Source: Kribbella sp. VKM Ac-2568
Lineage (GTDB): Bacteria; Actinomycetota; Actinomycetes; Propionibacteriales; Kribbellaceae
Assembly (NCBI RefSeq): GCF_004345365.1
Contig: NZ_SLVF01000005.1
Span: 62,001 to 126,000 of the forward strand
Direction: 5' to 3'
Length of the DNA stretch: 64,000 bases
Shown: in pieces, positions 32,080 to 42,767 of the stretch
Layout: each line of letters begins with the position of its first letter
Numbering within the stretch: the stretch's first letter is position 1
Notes under the pieces: generated by a model
The model's database searches: none
What the model was told of the DNA's origin: nothing
The model's input: the letters and a program-made list of their open reading frames with translations, nothing else
Translations under genes and position numbers: made by a program

Positions 32080-34522
32080 AGCGGCTTCGCACCACGACCG
32101 CTCGCCGCAGGTCGTCGGCCAGGTCGGACACCGACCGACGGATGCTCGGGGCAACGGTGTCGTCGGCGACCAGCGCCTCGGCCTGGTCGATCACCCGCTG
32201 CTCCACCGCGAACCGCGGGAAGATGCGGGTAGTGGTCAGCGAGATCGCCATCCCGGCCCGGTACTCGGCGGTGCCGGCGATCTCCGCGAAGAAGCGGTCC
32301 ACGTACGGCGCGGTGAGCTCGGCCTGGGCGGGATGCCAGAAGCCCTCACAGGTGGCGAACAACTCGTTCACCCCGACCGCGGGATCCGTCATGATCCGGG
32401 TCCACGCTGCTTCCTTGCCATCGGCGGTCGCCGCGTAGCACCTCGCGGCCTGGGAGACGCCCTCGGTCGACTGGTCCCTGGCCAGCTCCGCGTCGATCTC
32501 CGCCTTGCCGAACGCGCCCAGCCGGACGAGCCGCAGTACGAGTGACCAGCGGAGATCGGCATCCACGCTGAGGCCTTCGGGAATCTGGTGGCCATCGAGC
32601 CAGCCCTTCAGCAACTGCTCGTCCGCCGTGGTGGCGATGACTCCGCGCGTGATGGCGAGTTGAAGGCTGCTGCCGGGCGGCGTCTGGGCGAGCCGGGCGG
32701 TCAGTACGTCGGCCGCCTGCGCGCGGTACGGCTCGTACGGGAAGAGGTAGACGCCGAGCAGGCGGTCCTCCAGCCAGCGCAGCAACGAACCCACCGCGAT
32801 GTCGCTGTCCTCCTGCGCCAACGCCGCCAGCAGGATCTCGAAGGCCTGGCGTGGATCCAGCTCGGCGTCGGCGGTCGCGTCGCGGATGCTGTTCCAGATC
32901 ACCGCGCGGGTGGTGCCGTCCTCGATCCTCGGCAGGACCGTGGGCAGGTTCGCGAGGCTCTCCGCGTCGAGCCGGATCTTGGCCCAGGTGTCGTCGGCCG
33001 CATCCGGCACGATCACCTTCAGCGCGGGATCGAGTTCCACGTCCACGTGGTCGCCGTCCAGCAACACCTGGGCTGGCGTGCCGCGGCCCTGCTCGTCGTA
33101 CCCGGCGACCGTGAACTGGTGCGGACGGTCGGCCGGGTGGTCCGCGGGCGCCGTGCGGTGCAGGCGGATCCCGGTCTCCGTGCGCTCGGCGCTGATCGTG
33201 TCCAGGCCGGCCGTGCGCAGCCACTGCGCGGACCAGTTCGGCAGGTCCTCGGCACCGGCCTCGGTGAGCTTGCCGATGAACTCCGCCAGGTCCGCGTTGC
33301 CGAACTCGTGCGCGTCGATGTGCGCGTTGACGCCCTGCAGGAACACCTCGTCGCCGAGGTAGGTGGCGAGCTGCTTGAGCACCGCGGCGCCTTTGGCGTA
33401 GGAGATTCCGTCGAAGTCGTCGAGCGACGCCCGCGCGTCCTTGATCGCCTCAGCCGCGACCGGATGCGTCGAGGTCCGCTGGTCGGCCAGCAGGCCCCAC
33501 CACTTGCGCACGAACGCGAAGTCCGTCCAGTGTCCGGCGTGATCCGTCGCGTCGTGCGAGACCCGGTGCGCCATGTACTCAGCGAAGGACTCGTTCAGCC
33601 ACAGGTCGTTCCACCACTTCATCGTGACGGTGTCGCCGAACCACATGTGCGCCATCTCGTGCACCACGATCCGAGCCCTGGTACTGCGTTCCGCGTCCGT
33701 CACCTTCGACCGGAACACCAGGCTGTCCGCGAACGTCACGCAACCCGGGTTCTCCATCGCGCCGAGGTTGAAGTCGGGCACGAACACCTGGTGGTACTCG
33801 CCGAAGGGATACCGGTACCCGAACAACCGGTGATACTCGTCGAACGCCTGGGCCGTGGTGCGGAAGAGGTCGTCCTTGTCCTTCTCCAGGTGCTCCTTCA
33901 GGCTCTGCCGACAGGCCAGCCCGAGCGGAATCCCGTCGTGCTCGGAACGGATCAGGTGGTAGGGACCCGCCACCAGCGTCACGAAGTACGTGGAGAGCGG
34001 TTTGGTCTCGGCGAGCTTCCACTGGCCGGGCGCGGTCTGCGTCGCCGCCCCGTTCCCGAGCACGATCCAGTCCTCGGGGCACCGCACCGACATCGTGTAC
34101 GGCGCCTTCAGGTCCGGCTGGTCGAAACAGGCGAAGTACCGCGGGGCCGACTCAAGCGAGGACATCCCGTAGGTGTAGACCCTGCCGTCGGCGGCATCGA
34201 CCGTGCGCTGCAGCCCTTCGCCGTCCGCCGAGTAGGCCATCCGGCTGGTGACCACCAGTTCGTTCTCGGCCCGCAACCCCGCGAGCGGCAACCGCCCGTC
34301 GACCAGACCGCCGACGTCGACAGGGACACCGTTCAGTGTCACCGAGGTCAACTCGTCGGGCTTCACGTCGACGAACGTGCTGTCGGCCGACGCGGCGAAC
34401 CAGATCCGGCTGACCGAGCCGAACGTGGTGTCCCCGGTGGTCAGGTCGAACTCGAGGTGGTATCCGCGAACGGTGACGGCGGCGGCCCGGATCCGGGCGT
34501 CCTCCACGGTGAGAGCAGGCAT
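32066..34522 (-). CDS. pepN: Aminopeptidase N (M1 family)
   Basis: An 818-residue zinc aminopeptidase removing N-terminal residues from peptides. It has the substrate motif GAMENPG, zinc motif HEMAHMWFGD with the third ligand in LWLNESFAEYMA, an N-terminal beta domain and a long helical ERAP1-like C-terminal domain. The length fits actinobacterial PepN (about 850). It has no leader, so is cytosolic. The ATG at 34522 has TAGCGT seven bases upstream, the same -10-like arrangement as hypA, suggesting a leaderless message. Confidence 0.96.
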   Translation of the reverse strand: MPALTVEDARIRAAAVTVRGYHLEFDLTTGDTTFGSVSRIWFAASADSTFVDVKPDELTSVTLNGVPVDVGGLVDGRLPLAGLRAENELVVTSRMAYSADGEGLQRTVDAADGRVYTYGMSSLESAPRYFACFDQPDLKAPYTMSVRCPEDWIVLGNGAATQTAPGQWKLAETKPLSTYFVTLVAGPYHLIRSEHDGIPLGLACRQSLKEHLEKDKDDLFRTTAQAFDEYHRLFGYRYPFGEYHQVFVPDFNLGAMENPGCVTFADSLVFRSKVTDAERSTRARIVVHEMAHMWFGDTVTMKWWNDLWLNESFAEYMAHRVSHDATDHAGHWTDFAFVRKWWGLLADQRTSTHPVAAEAIKDARASLDDFDGISYAKGAAVLKQLATYLGDEVFLQGVNAHIDAHEFGNADLAEFIGKLTEAGAEDLPNWSAQWLRTAGLDTISAERTETGIRLHRTAPADHPADRPHQFTVAGYDEQGRGTPAQVLLDGDHVDVELDPALKVIVPDAADDTWAKIRLDAESLANLPTVLPRIEDGTTRAVIWNSIRDATADAELDPRQAFEILLAALAQEDSDIAVGSLLRWLEDRLLGVYLFPYEPYRAQAADVLTARLAQTPPGSSLQLAITRGVIATTADEQLLKGWLDGHQIPEGLSVDADLRWSLVLRLVRLGAFGKAEIDAELARDQSTEGVSQAARCYAATADGKEAAWTRIMTDPAVGVNELFATCEGFWHPAQAELTAPYVDRFFAEIAGTAEYRAGMAISLTTTRIFPRFAVEQRVIDQAEALVADDTVAPSIRRSVSDLADDLRRAVVVRSRFSGR

Positions 34523-34545
34523 ACTCCGGACGCTAGCAACCCGGC

Positions 34546-35013
34546 CTAAACGGGCGGGAGCTCGGACCGGTCTCGCTCATGGCGGAGGTACAGTCCGGTT
34601 GCGGTCGACACGCTGGTGAGCAGCCAGACCGCCACCCCGGCATCGTCGGCCACCCCGATGATCGGCAACAGTTCGGGGAGGATGTCGATCGGCGAGACCA
34701 GGTAGACCAGCGCGAGCACCCACAGAGCCATCCGGCTCTTGGGCAACCCGGCGTAGCCCTCCTGACGCGCGGCCCGCAGCAGTCGGGGCAGCGCACGGGC
34801 CCGTTCGAAGAAATCTCCGATGGGCACCGGCTCTCCCCTGGCCACCCGCTGCCGACGACGCACCCGTCGCAGCAGGCCGAGGCCGGCCACGGCAGCCCCC
34901 ACGACGAGCAGGCCCACCCCGGCCGCGGACGCGGGCAAACCGGCAACATCGGCATCCCGGAACACCAATGTCGCCAGTCCCATCAAGCCCAGCAACCCAC
35001 CGAAGTACAGCAT
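34546..35013 (-). CDS. DUF1232 (YkvA-type) membrane protein
   Basis: A 155-residue protein with two N-terminal helices (LYFGGLLGLMGLATLVF; VGLLVVGAAVAGLGLL), a basic loop, and the DUF1232 signature LVYLVSPIDILPELLPIIGV, then ADDAGV. The family is of unknown function, found at membranes. The ATG at 35013 has TAGGGT six bases upstream (35020-35025), another leaderless arrangement. It ends 23 bp before pepN starts, in the same direction. Confidence 0.88.
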   Translation of the reverse strand: MLYFGGLLGLMGLATLVFRDADVAGLPASAAGVGLLVVGAAVAGLGLLRRVRRRQRVARGEPVPIGDFFERARALPRLLRAARQEGYAGLPKSRMALWVLALVYLVSPIDILPELLPIIGVADDAGVAVWLLTSVSTATGLYLRHERDRSELPPV

Positions 35014-35072
35014 CCACCAACCCTAGTGCGCCTCAGCCCAATAGGCAGGGAGGTCGAGTGGCGGCAGGAGGT

Positions 35073-35954
35073 CTACCCGGCGGCGAGGTGGATGTGGTGG
35101 GCGAGGGACTTGGTGGCGGCGGTTGGGCGGTGGGCGGAGTGACAGAGGAGGTGGGAGCGGGTGGACCACGGGTCGGTGAGCGGGCGGATGTCCAGCAGAG
35201 GTCCCGGCGGCACGGAGCGGAGCGGCACGATGGCCAGGCCCACTCCCGCGGTGGCGAGGGTGATGAGGGCGTGCAGGGTCGGGACGAGGGTCCGGTAGCG
35301 CGGGACCGGCGCGTGCGGGCCGAGGTGTTTTTCGATCCAGCCGCGGAGGGCGGCATCGGCGGGTAGGCCGACCATCGGGTGCTCGGCGACGTCGGCGTAC
35401 GAGAGCGACTGCCGCCCGGCGAGCACGCCACCGGACTGCCCGATCACGACGAGCGAGTCGTCGGCCAGAAGCTCAGTCCGCAATGAGGTCGAGCCGGCTT
35501 CGTCGTCCGACACGATGCCCAGGTCGGCCTTGCCCTCGCTGAGCAGACGCAGCGACCGCGGTGTCCGCTGCTCCGACACCGTCACGTCATGCTCCGGATA
35601 CTCCCGCAGGAACGACGCGAGCGCGGCCGGCACCAGCCGATCCATGGCAGACGTCCCAGCGACCAGGACGAGCGGCCGGGACCGCGCCGCGGTGTAGCTC
35701 GCGACAGCACTGTCGAGCCGAGCCGTCTGAGCCAGTACTTCGCGCGCGTGCCGGGCCAGCGTCGTACCAGCCGGCGTCGGCCGCACTCCGCGCCGCTCCC
35801 GGATCAGCAACCCGACCCCGGCCTGGGATTCAAGCGCCCTGACCCGTGCACTGGCCGAAGGCAGACTGAGATGCATCCGAGCCGCTCCCGCCGTGATCGA
35901 GCCCTCGGCAACGACGTTCACGAAGAGCCGCAGATCGTACAGGTCGTAGCGCAT
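35073..35954 (-). CDS. LysR-family transcriptional regulator
   Basis: A 293-residue LTTR with the N-terminal winged helix (LYDLRLFVNVVAEGSITAGA, LSLPSASARVRALESQAGVG) and a periplasmic-binding-like effector domain (VLVAGTSAMDRLVPAALASF, GKADLGIVSDD, GVGLAIVPLRSVPPG). The inducer is unknown. The start ATG 35954 is preceded by GAGGAG and, six bases upstream, by TAGGCT, which is also one arm of the dyad at 35961-35983. The protein therefore probably represses its own gene. The divergent neighbour is a small unknown gene at 36038. Confidence 0.92.
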   Translation of the reverse strand: MRYDLYDLRLFVNVVAEGSITAGAARMHLSLPSASARVRALESQAGVGLLIRERRGVRPTPAGTTLARHAREVLAQTARLDSAVASYTAARSRPLVLVAGTSAMDRLVPAALASFLREYPEHDVTVSEQRTPRSLRLLSEGKADLGIVSDDEAGSTSLRTELLADDSLVVIGQSGGVLAGRQSLSYADVAEHPMVGLPADAALRGWIEKHLGPHAPVPRYRTLVPTLHALITLATAGVGLAIVPLRSVPPGPLLDIRPLTDPWSTRSHLLCHSAHRPTAATKSLAHHIHLAAG

Positions 35955-35960
35955 CTCCTC

Positions 35961-35983
35961 AGCCTAAGCCTGAGCCATAGGCT
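35961..35983. promoter_or_regulatory. LysR-type operator dyad overlapping the lysR -10
   Basis: AGCCTA-N11-TAGGCT is a perfect 6-bp dyad with the T-N11-A spacing typical of LTTR boxes. It lies 7-29 bp before the LysR start codon. Read on the minus strand, its inner arm TAGGCT sits six bases before the ATG as a candidate -10. Confidence 0.65.
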
Positions 35984-36037
35984 GACCTCGGAAATGACGC
36001 ATTGCGCGGCCCGGTCCACACCATCGATGCTCGAACT

Positions 36038-36343
36038 GTGCTCACCGACGACGACCGCGCCCGGATCGCGATGGCCCACGAGGCCTGCCAGATCGCCGAC
36101 CTCGCCCGCCTCGCGATCACCACCCGCGACCCGGCCTCAGCCCTCGCCCAGGCACACCAGCTCCTCGTGACCGCCCACCGCCTCCTCGAAGCGGCCCACG
36201 CCTACGCCCACGGCACGAACCCACCCGAGAGCTTCGCCTCGACCCACCCGGAGGAAGCAGCCGACGACATCACCGACTGGCTCGGCCGCCATCAGGAGGG
36301 CGAGTTCGATCACAGTGCAGGCACATTCCTGCAGATCCGGTAA
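36038..36343 (+). CDS. Small uncharacterised helical protein
   Basis: Not recognised. From the GTG at 36038 the product has 101 residues: LTDDDRARIAMAHEACQIAD, two Ala-rich helices (LAQAHQLLVTAHRLLEAAHA) and an acidic C-terminal part with DDITDWLGRHQEGEFDHSAG. An upstream in-frame TTG at 36002 would add 12 residues. No ribosome-binding site is obvious at either. It is divergent from the LysR regulator across the dyad at 35961-35983 and is thus a candidate target of it. It is acidic and soluble with no signal peptide. Confidence 0.6.
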   Translation: MLTDDDRARIAMAHEACQIADLARLAITTRDPASALAQAHQLLVTAHRLLEAAHAYAHGTNPPESFASTHPEEAADDITDWLGRHQEGEFDHSAGTFLQIR

Positions 36344-36421
36344 CGCCCGCGCCTCCCAGCCGATAGGCGGACGGAGTGAGAACCCACCGGTTCTCCCCGC
36401 CTGTATCTCCTGGGGGTTCTG

Positions 36422-38382
36422 TTGCGTCCGTCATTCCGCCTCATCGCGCCGGCCGTCCTGGCGGCTATCGGCCTGACCGCGGCCGTCGTGCACCTCGCAC
36501 CAGCCGAAGCAGAGGCCCAGACCGCAGGTGAGCCGTCCGTGACGGTGATCAGCCCGGCTGCCGAGAGCACCAACCCGCTCGGCGACGTTCCGGTCAAGAT
36601 GACCGTCGACCTTGGTGGCGCGACCTCGGGCCGCGTCGACGTCTCTCTCGGGTACTACATCAGCGGGGCCGCCGACATCCCCGAGGGCAGCTGCGACGCC
36701 GGTTGCGAGATCACCGTCACCTTGCACATCGGCGACTGGGACCACCCGCGACTGGGCTCGGTCCTGCTGACCGCGAAGCTGACCACCGCCGACGCCACGA
36801 CGTACGGCGGCGGCACGGTGTACTTCCCCGGCCCGGTGCCGATCTCCGAGATGCGGCACGTCCGCGACGGCCAGCTGTACGAGGACGCCGTGGTCGATGC
36901 CATCGGCAACTTCCGGGTCAGCGCCTCGAACGACCCCGGTGACGCCGTCGCCGAGGTCCGGCTGCGCGACCTCGCGGGCACCGCACTCGTCACGGAGTCG
37001 GCGGCGTTCACCGTCACCCGGGGCGTCTGGCACGACGCCGTGTTCAGCCTCGACCTCACCGCCGTCCCGAACGGGTTCTACGAGCTGCACAGCCGGACCC
37101 GCGGCACAGACGGGCTGTACGGCGAAGGCCGGCGACTCGACGTCCGCGTGAACCACACGAACCCGGCGATCTTCGACACGGGGACGGACGCCCCCAGATC
37201 GGCACCGGGGCGATCAGCGGCAACCTGACAGTCCAGGGGCCGCTGCTGAGCGGCAGCAAGCCGGACATCGCCAAGGCGACCGTCGACGGCGTCGAGCGCT
37301 CGGTGCTCCTCCTCCCGGGCTGGGGCCCGGGGCAGTGGCAGAAGCCCGGCACCATGGCGCAGTCGGGCTTCTACGTGGAAGGGCCCGCGCTTGGCGTCGG
37401 CAGCCACCAGGTGGCGCTACGCCTGCTGGACCCGGCCGGCCGCGTGATCGGGACGCCGACCACCCGGACCATCGTGGTGATCGCGGACTCCCAGGCCACT
37501 GTCGTCGCGCCCAAGCTCGTGGTCGGCCGCAAGTCGACGGTCACGCTGACCGCCGACCCGCCGGCCGGGCGGCAGTTCGACAGCTGTGCGCTGGGCCTGA
37601 GCGGTCCGGCGGGCGCCGACGCGTTCGAGGTCGGCTCGTGGTGCTCGACGCTCAAGCTGCTCCCGAGCCTGCGCACCACCGCCGCGGTCACCCCTCGGCG
37701 AGCCGGGGCGAACACGTTCACCGTCTATCTGAACACCAGCGACGGCCACACCCGGAACATCCCGGTCGCGGCCACCGTCTACTCCGCCCGGCGCGCCGCC
37801 GTCCGCGCTCCCGCCGTCCCGTACGGCGCTCGCGGTACGGCGAAGGTGGTCGTCCAGGACTCGGCGAGGCTCAACACCTGGGCAGCGGCTCCGGCCGGTA
37901 TCACTGTCTCCCTGCAGCGCCTGGCTGTCGGGACCACTCGCTGGGTGACGGTCGGTTCCGCGAAGACGGTGGCCGGCGGTATCGCCTCGGTCCCCTTCAC
38001 CAGCACCACGAACGGTGCGTTCCGGGCCGTGATGCTGTCGTCCGTACCGGTTGAAACGACGGTCTCCCCGGCGATCAGCGCGGTCTCCGGCGCCACCGTC
38101 GGCTGGCGTCTCGCTCCGCGCGCCGCGACCCGCGGGAAGGCCGTCGTCTACGAGGTGCTCGCGAACCCGTACGACGCGGGCGCGCTCGCGCAACTGCAGG
38201 TTCGCAAGTCCGGCACGACCAAGTGGGTCACGGTGAAGAGTGTCGCGGTCCCGACCAGCCGGATCGCCCGCCTCGCCTACGCCTACCCGAGTGCGGGCGC
38301 CTGGTCGGTCCGGGTCTACCGACCCGCGACCAAGCAGCACGCGGCCGGCGTCTCCGTGGCCCTGGGCGTCAGCGTCAAGTAG
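36422..38382 (+). pseudogene. Secreted repeat-rich beta protein, interrupted by a one-base frameshift
   Basis: Two adjacent frames form one protein. The first, from TTG 36422 (GGGGG upstream), has a signal peptide (LIAPAVLAAIGLTAAVVHL) and Ig-like beta segments up to NPAIFDTGTDAP, then runs into another frame and stops at 37228. The other frame continues sensibly from 37195 (QIGTGAISGNLTVQGPLL) to 38382. The join is a run of five C at 37191-37195: six C, or a -1 slip there, would give DAPQIGTG and a product of about 653 residues. The second half has repeated beta modules ending VSVALGVSVK. Function unknown; a surface or adhesion role is possible. Confidence 0.75.
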
Positions 38383-38416
38383 CCCCGATTCGGCCGATAC
38401 CGGCCCAGGATCGGCA

Positions 38417-38456
38417 CAGCAGGGCCTGCGGACAAAGGAGTCTGCGGGCCCTGCTG
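38417..38456. terminator. Strong hairpin between convergent genes
   Basis: CAGCAGGGCC-TGCGGAC pairs with GTCTGCG-GGCCCTGCTG (two G-T pairs) around a six-base loop. It separates the secreted protein stop (38382) from the HtrA-like gene end (38467) and could stop transcripts from both sides. Confidence 0.75.
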
Positions 38457-38466
38457 CATTGATGGC

Positions 38467-39396
<930 letters not shown>

Positions 39397-39418
39397 AGCA
39401 GGCTCCTGACGTACAGCA

Positions 39419-40366
39419 CTAGGGCAGACGCGAGAACCAGAGCAGCGACGCCAGGCCGGCCAGCAGGGCCGCGGCCAGGGCGATTCCCGCCACCAGGTTG
39501 GTGATCTCGCGTTCCTCGGTGGTCCAGCCGATCGACGACTGGAGATCGGAGTACACGTCGCGCAGTTCCTCGTCGCTCTCCGCGGCGTAGAAGGAACCGC
39601 TGGTCGCCTCGGCCAGCCCCCGCAGGGACTCGGTGTCGGCGGGGACCGGGATGGACCGGCCTTCGATGTCGACCGTGCCCTCCGGTGTTCCGTAGGCGAT
39701 GGTCGACACCGGTACGCCGGCCTCCGTCGCCGCCTGGGCGGCCTCCTCGACAGGCCGGCCGGAGGTGTTGCCACCGTCGGACAGCAGCACGATCCGGGTC
39801 GGCGGCGGATCCTCGGCCGCATCGGCGTCCAGCGACCGGACGGCCTGCAGGCTCGTCATCACGGCCTCGCCGATCGCGGTGCTGTCGGTCAGGGTCAGCC
39901 CGTTGATCGCGTCGACGGTGGCCTGGTGGTTCGTGCTCGGCGGCGTCACCACGTTCGCAGTACGGGCGAACGAGACCAGGCCGACGTTGAACTGCTCGGG
40001 CAGGTCGTTCACGAACTCGGTCGCGGCCTGTTTGGCCACCTCGAACCGGTTCGGCTCGACGTCGGTGGCGGCCATCGAGTTCGAGATGTCCATCGCCACC
40101 ACGACGGTGGCCCGTTCCCGCGGCACCCGGACATCGGTGACGGGCCGGGCGATCGCGATGGTCAGGACGGTCATCGCGGCCAGAAAGGCGAGCGCGGGCG
40201 CATGCCGTCGCCAGCCGGGCCGCCGCGGCGCCACCTTCTCCAGCATCGGCAGCGTCGCGAACCGTACGGCGTATTTGCTGCGGCGGCGTTGTGCGACCAG
40301 GTAGGCCACGACGAGCGCCGCGACCACCAGTAGCAGCCAGAGCCACAGGGGTTGCTCGAATTTCAT
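39419..40366 (-). CDS. VWA-domain membrane protein (BatA-like)
   Basis: A 315-residue protein with two N-terminal helices ([35 protein letters not shown]), a von Willebrand A domain with the metal site MDISNSM (DxSxS) and [10 protein letters not shown], and a C-terminal helix ([20 protein letters not shown]). It matches BatA-type proteins of moxR operons, where the AAA protein remodels VWA partners. The ATG at 40366 overlaps the DUF58 stop (ATGA), so the genes are co-translated. Confidence 0.92.
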   Translation of the reverse strand: MKFEQPLWLWLLLVVAALVVAYLVAQRRRSKYAVRFATLPMLEKVAPRRPGWRRHAPALAFLAAMTVLTIAIARPVTDVRVPRERATVVVAMDISNSMAATDVEPNRFEVAKQAATEFVNDLPEQFNVGLVSFARTANVVTPPSTNHQATVDAINGLTLTDSTAIGEAVMTSLQAVRSLDADAAEDPPPTRIVLLSDGGNTSGRPVEEAAQAATEAGVPVSTIAYGTPEGTVDIEGRSIPVPADTESLRGLAEATSGSFYAAESDEELRDVYSDLQSSIGWTTEEREITNLVAGIALAAALLAGLASLLWFSRLP

Positions 40367-41301
40367 CGGATACCGGTCCTCCCTCGAGGCGTTCGGCGGG
40401 TGTGGGCCCGGCGGCGTGCGGTGGCGAAGGCGGCCACGTCGCGGACCCAGTCGGTGTCGGTTCGCAGTACCAGGTGGGCCGCGCCGGCGGCACGGATCGC
40501 CTGGGCCGTCTGCGCGCGTTGCTCGGCCATCGCCGCGGCGTACCGCTCGCGCAGCCGCTTCCTGCCGGTCTGGACCTCGCGTCGCCGGCCGGTCTCGGGA
40601 TCGACCAGCGTCAGCAGGCCCACTTCGGGGAGTTCGAGCTCGCGGGGGTCGAGGATCTCGACGGCGATCACCTCGTGCCGCGCGCCCAACCTGCGCAGCG
40701 GATCCGCCCAGCCCTCGCCGTGGAAGTCGGATGCGACCACTCGCAACCCTGGCCTGGGATGCTCCCGGTTCAGCCGGCTGATCGCGTGGCCGAGATCGGT
40801 GACCGGGTGCTCCCCCGGCTCCGGCCGCGGCAGGGACAGCAGCGTGCGCAAGGTACGCCGCAGCGCCGCCACCCCGCCGACGTCCGGGATCCGCCTGACT
40901 TCGTTGCCCAGGGCAACACGTACGCCGAGCCGGTTGCCGGGGCGGTCCGCGAGCAACCCGACGGCTCCGACGACGGCGACGGCCAGATCCCGTTTCTCGC
41001 TGAGCGCGGTGCCGAAGTCCATGCTGGCGGACGCGTCCACCAGGGCCCAGGTCTCCAGCTCCCGCTCGGCCAGCGGCGCGCGGACGTGCGGTTCGAGCGA
41101 GCGGGCGGTGACGTTCCAGTCCATCCGGCGGACGTCGTCCTGGCCGGCCTGGTACGGCCTGGCCTCGTTCGGCTCGCTGCCCGGACCGCTGCGCAGGCCA
41201 GTGATGTCGCCGTGCAGGAAGCCCTCGAGCTTCCGCTTCACCGACAGCTCCAGCGAGCGCAGCGCCCGCTCCCGCCCGGCCAGCAGGTCGGGACCCGTCA
41301 T
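40363..41301 (-). CDS. DUF58-domain protein of the MoxR operon
   Basis: A 312-residue soluble protein with the DUF58 signature (NEARPYQAGQDDVRRMDWNV, then TARSLEPHVR) and a degenerate VWA-like fold (ALVDASASMDFG). It is the usual middle partner between MoxR and the VWA membrane protein. ATGA overlaps occur on both sides: with moxR at 41298-41301 and the VWA gene at 40363-40366. Role inferred from family context: adaptor in a MoxR remodelling system of the cell envelope. Confidence 0.92.
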   Translation of the reverse strand: MTGPDLLAGRERALRSLELSVKRKLEGFLHGDITGLRSGPGSEPNEARPYQAGQDDVRRMDWNVTARSLEPHVRAPLAERELETWALVDASASMDFGTALSEKRDLAVAVVGAVGLLADRPGNRLGVRVALGNEVRRIPDVGGVAALRRTLRTLLSLPRPEPGEHPVTDLGHAISRLNREHPRPGLRVVASDFHGEGWADPLRRLGARHEVIAVEILDPRELELPEVGLLTLVDPETGRRREVQTGRKRLRERYAAAMAEQRAQTAQAIRAAGAAHLVLRTDTDWVRDVAAFATARRRAHTRRTPRGRTGIR

Positions 41302-42326
41302 GCCGCCGACCCCTGGGCACCGCCGGTGGGATCGAAGCCGGGAGCCGTGTTGACGCCCGGGGTGTCGTCCGCCGGTACGACGTGCGGCTGCTCAACGGTG
41401 TGCAGCACCCTCGACACCACTGCCCGCGGGTCGACCCCGTCCGCGAGCGCGTCGAACGTCAGCACCAGACGATGCGCCATCACGTCGTGCGCAACGTCGT
41501 ACACGTCGGCCGGCAGCACGTAGTCCCGGCCCCGCAGCAGTGCGAGGGCGCGACCGGCTGCCACCAGGCCGAGCGTGGCCCGCGGGCTCACCCCGAAGTC
41601 CAGCACCCCGCCGAGATCGTCGATCCCGTACTGCTGCGGAGCCCTGGTCGCGTGGACCAGCCGGACGACGTACTCCGCGACGGCGTTGTGCACGAAGACG
41701 TCTTCCGTTGCCTCCTGCAACTCGGTGACCATCGCAGGAGTGAGTACTGCGTTGGCGTGCGGCCGATGCGAGCTCATCCGCTGCAGGATGGTGAGTTCCT
41801 CCATCGGCGTCGGGTAGTCGACCGTGATCTTCAGCAGGAACCGGTCCCGCTGTGCCTCGGGCAGCGCGTAGACACCCTCGGACTCGATCGGGTTCTGGGT
41901 GGCGAGCACCAGGAACGGCTCGGGCAGCGGGTAGCTGACGCCGCCGATGCTGACCTGGTTCTCGGCCATTGCCTCGAGCAACGCCGACTGCACCTTCGCC
42001 GGCGCCCGGTTGATCTCGTCGGCGAGCACGAGGTTCGCGAAGATCGGACCGAGCTCGGTGTCGAAGCCCTCGGCGGACGGGCGCCAGATCCGGGTGCCGA
42101 CGATGTCGCCGGGGACCAGGTCGGGGGTGAACTGCAGCCGGGCGAACCGGCCGCCGATCACCTCCGCGAGCGTCCGGACGGCGAGCGTCTTGGCGACGCC
42201 GGGAACACCTTCCAGCAGGCAGTGACCGCGGGCCAGCAGGCCGACGAGCATCCGCTCCACCAACTGGTCCTGGCCGACGACGACCCGCTTCACCTCGAAA
42301 AGGGCGCGCTCGAGCACTGCGGTCAT
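41298..42326 (-). CDS. moxR: MoxR-family AAA+ ATPase
   Basis: A 342-residue AAA+ protein. It has the Walker A variant GVPGVAKT (about 40-47), Walker B LVLADEINRAPAK, the sensor region LATQNPIESEGVY and LPEAQRDRFLLK with the arginine finger, and a helical lid with FGVSPRATLGL. A Pro/Gly-rich tail follows. MoxR ATPases act as chaperones for metal loading or assembly of VWA-linked complexes. It is second in a five-gene operon; its ATG overlaps the stop of the small exported protein gene. Confidence 0.94.
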   Translation of the reverse strand: MTAVLERALFEVKRVVVGQDQLVERMLVGLLARGHCLLEGVPGVAKTLAVRTLAEVIGGRFARLQFTPDLVPGDIVGTRIWRPSAEGFDTELGPIFANLVLADEINRAPAKVQSALLEAMAENQVSIGGVSYPLPEPFLVLATQNPIESEGVYALPEAQRDRFLLKITVDYPTPMEELTILQRMSSHRPHANAVLTPAMVTELQEATEDVFVHNAVAEYVVRLVHATRAPQQYGIDDLGGVLDFGVSPRATLGLVAAGRALALLRGRDYVLPADVYDVAHDVMAHRLVLTFDALADGVDPRAVVSRVLHTVEQPHVVPADDTPGVNTAPGFDPTGGAQGSAA

Positions 42327-42637
42327 GCGTTGTCCTGCGGGTCGGCCTGGCTCTGCTCGGGCTGGGTCGGCTGGGATCCTTCGGCGCCCGGGCTCTCGGT
42401 GCCTGAGCCGTTCTTCTCGGGGCAGTCGCGGCCGTCACGCTGGGCGCCGCTGCCGTTCTGGCCGGGCCCGGTGCTCGGGTCGGCGCCGGGACTCGGGGTA
42501 GTCGCGCCGTCCTCGATGGTCACATAGCCCTGCTCGGGCGCCGGGTCGTTGCCGGCCGCATACGCGATGCCGCCGACGCCGAGCGCGGCGGCGGCGACCG
42601 CAGTACCGAGCAGGAGACGTTTGCCGGGGAGGTTCAT
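42323..42637 (-). CDS. Small exported acidic protein, first gene of the MoxR operon
   Basis: A 104-residue protein with signal peptide MNLPGKRLLLGTAVAAAALG, then VGGIAYAAGN, and a disordered Pro/Ser/Gly/Gln-rich mature part with one Cys (GRDCPEKNG). No domain is recognised. The ATG at 42637 has AGGAGTTGGC upstream. It overlaps moxR by ATGA and is divergent from the two-component system at 42768 with 130 bp between. It could be an extracellular or membrane-proximal signal for the sensor kinase, or a substrate of the HtrA protease; both are inference. Confidence 0.75.
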   Translation of the reverse strand: MNLPGKRLLLGTAVAAAALGVGGIAYAAGNDPAPEQGYVTIEDGATTPSPGADPSTGPGQNGSGAQRDGRDCPEKNGSGTESPGAEGSQPTQPEQSQADPQDNA

Positions 42638-42755
42638 GCCAACTCCTTCTGACTGAGGTTGATGGGTTCCAGATCATCAGGAGGGCCCGAAAACGACCGG
42701 AAAGCAGAGCGAAAGTCCGCCGAAAGAGCTCACCGGGACTTGCGATCCGCGCGGC

Positions 42756-42761
42756 TACCTT
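42756..42761 (+). promoter_or_regulatory. Putative -10 element for leaderless response regulator
   Basis: TACCTT is followed by GGTCTG and then the GTG start at 42768; no ribosome-binding site is present. Confidence 0.5.
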
Positions 42762-42767
42762 GGTCTG

